In this document: positions 60,195 to 64,000 of the stretch, in pieces | Position numbering within the stretch: position 1 is the stretch's first letter | Layout of the letters: every line of letters starts with the position of its first letter | NCBI GenBank assembly: GCA_947650365.1 | Contig: CANTAL010000202.1 | Coordinates: 310,001-374,000 of the forward strand | Length of the DNA stretch: 64,000 bases | From: Chamaelirium japonicum | Lineage: Eukaryota > Streptophyta > Magnoliopsida > Liliales > Melanthiaceae | Direction of reading: 5' to 3' | Notes under the pieces: generated by a model | What the model saw: only the letters and a program-made list of their open reading frames with translations | What the model was told of the DNA's origin: nothing | Databases searched by the model: none | Made by a program: the position numbers and the translations under genes

Positions 60195-60901
60195 GTTATG
60201 CAATCGTCACGAATTACACTTGTACATCATTTCGTGAGAGTGGAATCACGTTTGACCATGTGTGGAATCCGGTTTGACCAGGTGTTTCGAGACGTACGAT
60301 GGGCCGGAAAAAGCATCGTAAGTGCCAGCGATGGAGCTCGATCGCGAACCCGTGGTGCTAGTCGAAACGATCGTTTAGGCAGGTGGGCCACGACCTGCCG
60401 AAAAGTGGCAAAAAAAAAGAGAGAGATGGTTTTTGTAAAATGGGTGCAACACGATGACTTCCCAGGAGCTCACCCGTCCTGGTACTACTCTCGTCCAACA
60501 GGACACTTGACAGCTGAATTAAATCAGGAAGGGAAAACCCTCATAACAAATTTAGGGCAGATTAAATGACGGTCTATGACCATCCTATAATCTGCGACGG
60601 AGTTTTTAATTTAAAATGATTTAGTCAGTAATAAATGACGGTCGAGGACCGTCGTTTAATTAAAAACCCTTCGTTTAATAAAGGATGGTCTAAGACCTTT
60701 GTTTATTTATGTCCTATTTTTTTTGTTTTGGTGTAGCGGGACAAGGTGTTTCGGGACGTTCGGTGGGCCGGAAAAAGGGCCTTAAGTGCGGGCAATGGAG
60801 CTCAATCGCGAACCTGTGGTGCTCGTCGAAACGATCGTTTAGGCAGGTGGGCCACGACCCACTTAAAAAGTGGCAAAAAAAAAAAGATGGTTTCGTAAAA
60901 T

Positions 60902-60989
60902 GGGTGCAACACGGGGACTCTCGCCCAAGCACGCTTAACTGCGGAGTTCGGATGGGATCCGGTGCTTTTGTGCTGGTATGATAGCACCC
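60902..60989 (-). pseudogene. type C 5S gene
   Basis: Identical to reference C. Confidence 0.88.
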
Positions 60990-61396
60990 GTTATGCATTT
61001 GTCACGAATTACACGTATCCATCACTTCGTGATTTGTAACAAATTTAGGGCAAATTAAATGACGGTCTAAGACCGTCCTATAATCTGCGACCGAGTTTTT
61101 GATTTAAAAACACTTAGTTAATAATTTAAAAACATTTATTTTATAATAAACGACGGTCGGGGACCGTCGTTTATTAAAGGACGGTCGACGGCCGTAGTTT
61201 ATTTATGTCCTATTTTCTTTGTTCGGTGTAGTGTGACCAGGTGTTTCGAGACGTCCGATGGGCCGGAAAAAGGGTCGTAAGTGCGGGAGATATAGCTCAA
61301 TCGTGAACCCATGGTGATCGTCCAAACGATCGTTTAGGCAGGTGGGCCACGACCCACTGAAAAATGGCAAAAAAAAAAAAGATGGTTTTGTAAAAC

Positions 61397-61514
61397 GGGT
61401 GCAACACGAGGACTTCCCAGGAGGTCACCCATCCTAGTACTACTCTCGCCCAAGCACGCTTAACTGCGGAGTTCTGATGGGATCCGGTGCTTTAGTGCTG
61501 GTATGATCGCACCC
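61397..61514 (-). rRNA. 5S rRNA gene, full length, consensus
   Basis: 118 bp, no difference from the reference copy. Confidence 0.95.
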
Positions 61515-62222
61515 GTTATGCAATCGTCACGAATTACACTTGTACATCATTTCGTGAGAGTGGAATCACGTTTGACCATGTGTGGAATCCGGTTTGACCA
61601 GGTGTTTCGAGACGTACGATGGGCCGGAAAAAGCATCGTAAGTGCCAGCGATGGAGCTCGATCGCGAACCCGTGGTGCTAGTCGAAACGATCGTTTAGGC
61701 AGGTGGGCCACGACCTGCCGAAAAGTGGCAAAAAAAAAGAGAGAGATGGTTTTTGTAAAATGGGTGCAACACGATGACTTCCCAGGAGCTCACCCGTCCT
61801 GGTACTACTCTCGTCCAACAGGACACTTGACTGCTGAATTAAATCAGGAAGGGAAAACCCTCATAACAAATTTAGGGCAGATTAAATGACGGTCTATGAC
61901 CATCCTATAATCTGCGACGGAGTTTTTAATTTAAAATGATTTAGTCAGTAATAAATGACGGTCGAGGACCGTCGTTTAATTAAAAACCCTTCGTTTAATA
62001 AAGGATGGTCTAAGACCTTTGTTTATTTATGTCCTATTTTTTTTGTTTTGGTGTAGCGGGACAAGGTGTTTCGGGACGTTCGGTGGGCCAGAAAAAGGGC
62101 CTTAAGTGCGGGCAATGGAGCTCAATCGCGAACCTGTGGTGCTCGTCGAAACGATCGTTTAGGCAGGTGGGCCACGACCCACTTAAAAAGTGGGAAAAAA
62201 AAAAAAGATGGTTTCGTAAAAT

Positions 62223-62310
62223 GGGTGCAACACGGGGACTCTCGCCCAAGCACGCTTAACTGCGGAGTTCGGATGGGATCCGGTGCTTTTGTGCTGGTAT
62301 GATAGCACCC
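62223..62310 (-). pseudogene. type C 5S gene
   Basis: Identical to reference C. Confidence 0.88.
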
Positions 62311-62716
62311 GTTATGCATTTGTCACGAATTACACGTATCCATCACTTCGTGATTTGTAACAAATTTAGGGCAAATTAAATGACGGTCTAAGACCGTCCT
62401 ATAATCTGCGACCGAGTTTTTGATTTAAAAACACTTAGTTAATAATTTAAAAACATTTATTTTATAATAAACGACGGTCGGGGACCGTCGTTTATTAAAG
62501 GACGGTCGACGGCCGTAGTTTATTTATGTCCTATTTTCTTTGTTCGGTGTAGTGTGACCAGGTGTTTCGAGACGTCCGATGGGCCGGAAAAAGGGTCGTA
62601 AGTGCGGGAGATATAGCTCAATCGTGAACCCATGGTGATCGTCCAAATGATCGTTTAGGCAGGTGGGCCACGACCCACTGAAAAGTGGCAAAAAAAAAAA
62701 GATGGTTTTGTAAAAC

Positions 62717-62834
62717 GGGTGCAACATGAGGACTTCCCAGGAGGTCACCCATCCTAGTACTACTCTCGCCCAAGCACGCTTAACTGCGGAGTTCTGATGG
62801 GATCCGGTGCTTTAGTGCTGGTATGATCGCACCC
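62717..62834 (-). rRNA. 5S rRNA gene, full length
   Basis: 118 bp. G108A only. Last full gene in the window; the next would start just past the window end. Confidence 0.94.
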
Positions 62835-63541
62835 GTTATGCAATCGTCACGAATTACACTTGTACATCATTTCGTGAGAGTGGAATCACGTTTGACCATG
62901 TGTGGAATCCGGTTTGACCAGGTGTTTCGAGACGTACGATGGGCCGGAAAAAGCATCGTAAGTGCCAGCGATGGAGCTCGATCGCGAACCCGTGGTGCTA
63001 GTCGAAACGATCGTTTAGGCAGGTGGGCCACGACCTGCCGAAAAGTGGCAAAAAAAAAGAGAGAGATGGTTTTTGTAAAATGGGTGCAACACGATGACTT
63101 CCCAGGAGCTCACCCGTCCTGGTACTACTCTCGTCCAAGAGGACACTTGACTGCTGAATTAAATCAGGAAGGGAAAACCCTCATAACAAATTTAGGGCAG
63201 ATTAAATGACGGTCTATGACCATCCTATAATCTGCGACGGAGTTTTTAATTTAAAATGATTTAGTCAGTAATAAATGACGGTCGAGGACCGTCGTTTAAT
63301 TAAAAACCCTTCGTTTAATAAAGGATGGTCTAAGACCTTTGTTTATTTATGTCATATTTTTTTTGTTTTGGTGTAGCGGGACAAGGTGTTTCGGGACGTT
63401 CGGTGGGCCGGAAAAAGGGCCTTAAGTGCGGGCAATGGAGCTCAATCGCGAACCTGTGGTGCTCGTCGAAACGATCGTTTAGGCAGGTGGGCCACGACCC
63501 ACTGAAAAAGTGGCAAAAAAAAAAAGATGGTTTCGTAAAAT

Positions 63542-63629
63542 GGGTGCAACACGGGGACTCTCGCCCAAGCACGCTTAACTGCGGAGTTCGGATGGGATCC
63601 GGTGCTTTTGTGCTGGTATGATAGCACCC
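63542..63629 (-). pseudogene. type C 5S gene
   Basis: Identical to reference C. Confidence 0.88.
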
Positions 63630-64000
63630 GTTATGCATTTGTCACGAATTACACGTATCCATCACTTCGTGATTTGTAACAAATTTAGGGCAAATTAAAT
63701 GACGGTCTAAGACCGTCCTATAATCTGCGACCGAGTTTTTGATTTAAAAACACTTAGTTAATAATTTAAAAACATTTATTTTATAATAAACGACGGTCGG
63801 GGACCGTCGTTTATTAAAGGACGGTCGACGGCCGTAGTTTATTTATGTCCTATTTTCTTTGTTCGGTGTAGTGTGACCAGGTGTTTCGAGACGTCCGATG
63901 GGCCGGAAAAAGGGTCGTAAGTGCGGGAGATATAGCTCAATCGTGAACCCATGGTGATCGTCCAAACGATCGTTTAGGCAGGTGGGCCACGACCCACTGA

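Larger units (their letters stand above)
37184..63151 (-). pseudogene. type B 5S 3' fragments of the right array (20 copies)
   Basis: Copies at 37184-37253, 38502-38571, 39821-39890, 41136-41205, 42455-42524, 44607-44676, 45925-45994, 47243-47312, 48563-48632, 49882-49951, 51202-51271, 52521-52590, 53840-53909, 55160-55229, 56481-56550, 57801-57870, 59121-59190, 60442-60511, 61762-61831 and 63082-63151. The fragment at 43773 is fused to type C. Marker variants: GTCCAACAGG at 49882, 55160, 57801, 60442 and 61762; ACAGCTGGATT at 45925, 48563 and 56481. Confidence 0.85.
35955..64000. repeat. right 5S rDNA array, three-unit higher-order repeat
   Basis: Continuation of the same array after the retrotransposon. 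Apart from one contracted step (43408 to 44242, 834 bp) the full-length genes recur every 1316-1321 bp. The small changes come mostly from A-run length. Spacing across the insertion is intact: removing the element and one 5-bp target copy puts the type B start at 25818 and the next type C start at 36326 exactly 460 bp apart, the normal value. From about 47 kb onward most copies share newer variants such as GCTGAATT in the type B flank and GGTCGACGG in the hairpin spacer. Confidence 0.95.

Noticed and set aside
1..64000. Recurring open frames of 60-128 codons on both strands of the array, for example 50943-51329
   Set aside because: They repeat with the 1.32-kb period, run across 5S gene, spacer and fragment alike, and overlap each other on both strands. 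Their variation includes frame-breaking A-run length changes. They are translations of rDNA, not genes.

Overview
The window is nuclear DNA of a flowering plant. Two things show this: 5S rRNA genes of the angiosperm type in a long tandem array, and a Ty1/copia LTR retrotransposon with a plant initiator tRNA-Met primer-binding site. I cannot name the species from sequence alone. I see no host protein-coding gene. The short open frames that recur through the array are by-products of the repeat, because the same frames reappear every repeat period on both strands.

Layout: 1-25911 is 5S array, 25912-35954 is one inserted retrotransposon (10043 bp, flanked by a 5-bp target duplication), and 35955-64000 is 5S array again. 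All 5S genes are on the minus strand; the retrotransposon is on the plus strand.

The array is not a simple 5S tandem. Its basic period is about 1319-1320 bp and holds three 5S-derived units. The first is a full-length 118-bp gene (reference 50837-50954). The second, type B, is a 3' fragment that lost the 5' half of the gene (reference 51202-51271). The third, type C, is an 88-bp gene lacking 30 internal bases (reference 51662-51749). Start-to-start spacings are 365, 460 and 494 bp. I count 40 full-length genes, 40 ordinary B fragments, 39 complete C copies, one gene cut by the window start, and several junction products. By hand count the C copies are more uniform (30 of 39 identical) than the full-length genes (9 of 40 identical to consensus). 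Two of the three spacer types carry an AT-rich block with GGTC/GACC hairpins. The third lacks it, which explains most of the length difference.

The left array is irregular. It has 825-bp periods that lost the C unit, extra C units, truncated genes, a fold-back junction, a segment of about 7.4 kb present twice, and a 2.63-kb double-period. The right array is more regular and ends in runs of consensus genes.

The retrotransposon has 2329-bp LTRs that differ at about 11 sites by eye (about 0.5%), so insertion looks recent. Its gag-pol remnant (gag, integrase, reverse transcriptase, RNase H in copia order) is full of stops, frameshifts and deletions, and this copy could only have moved with proteins from elsewhere.
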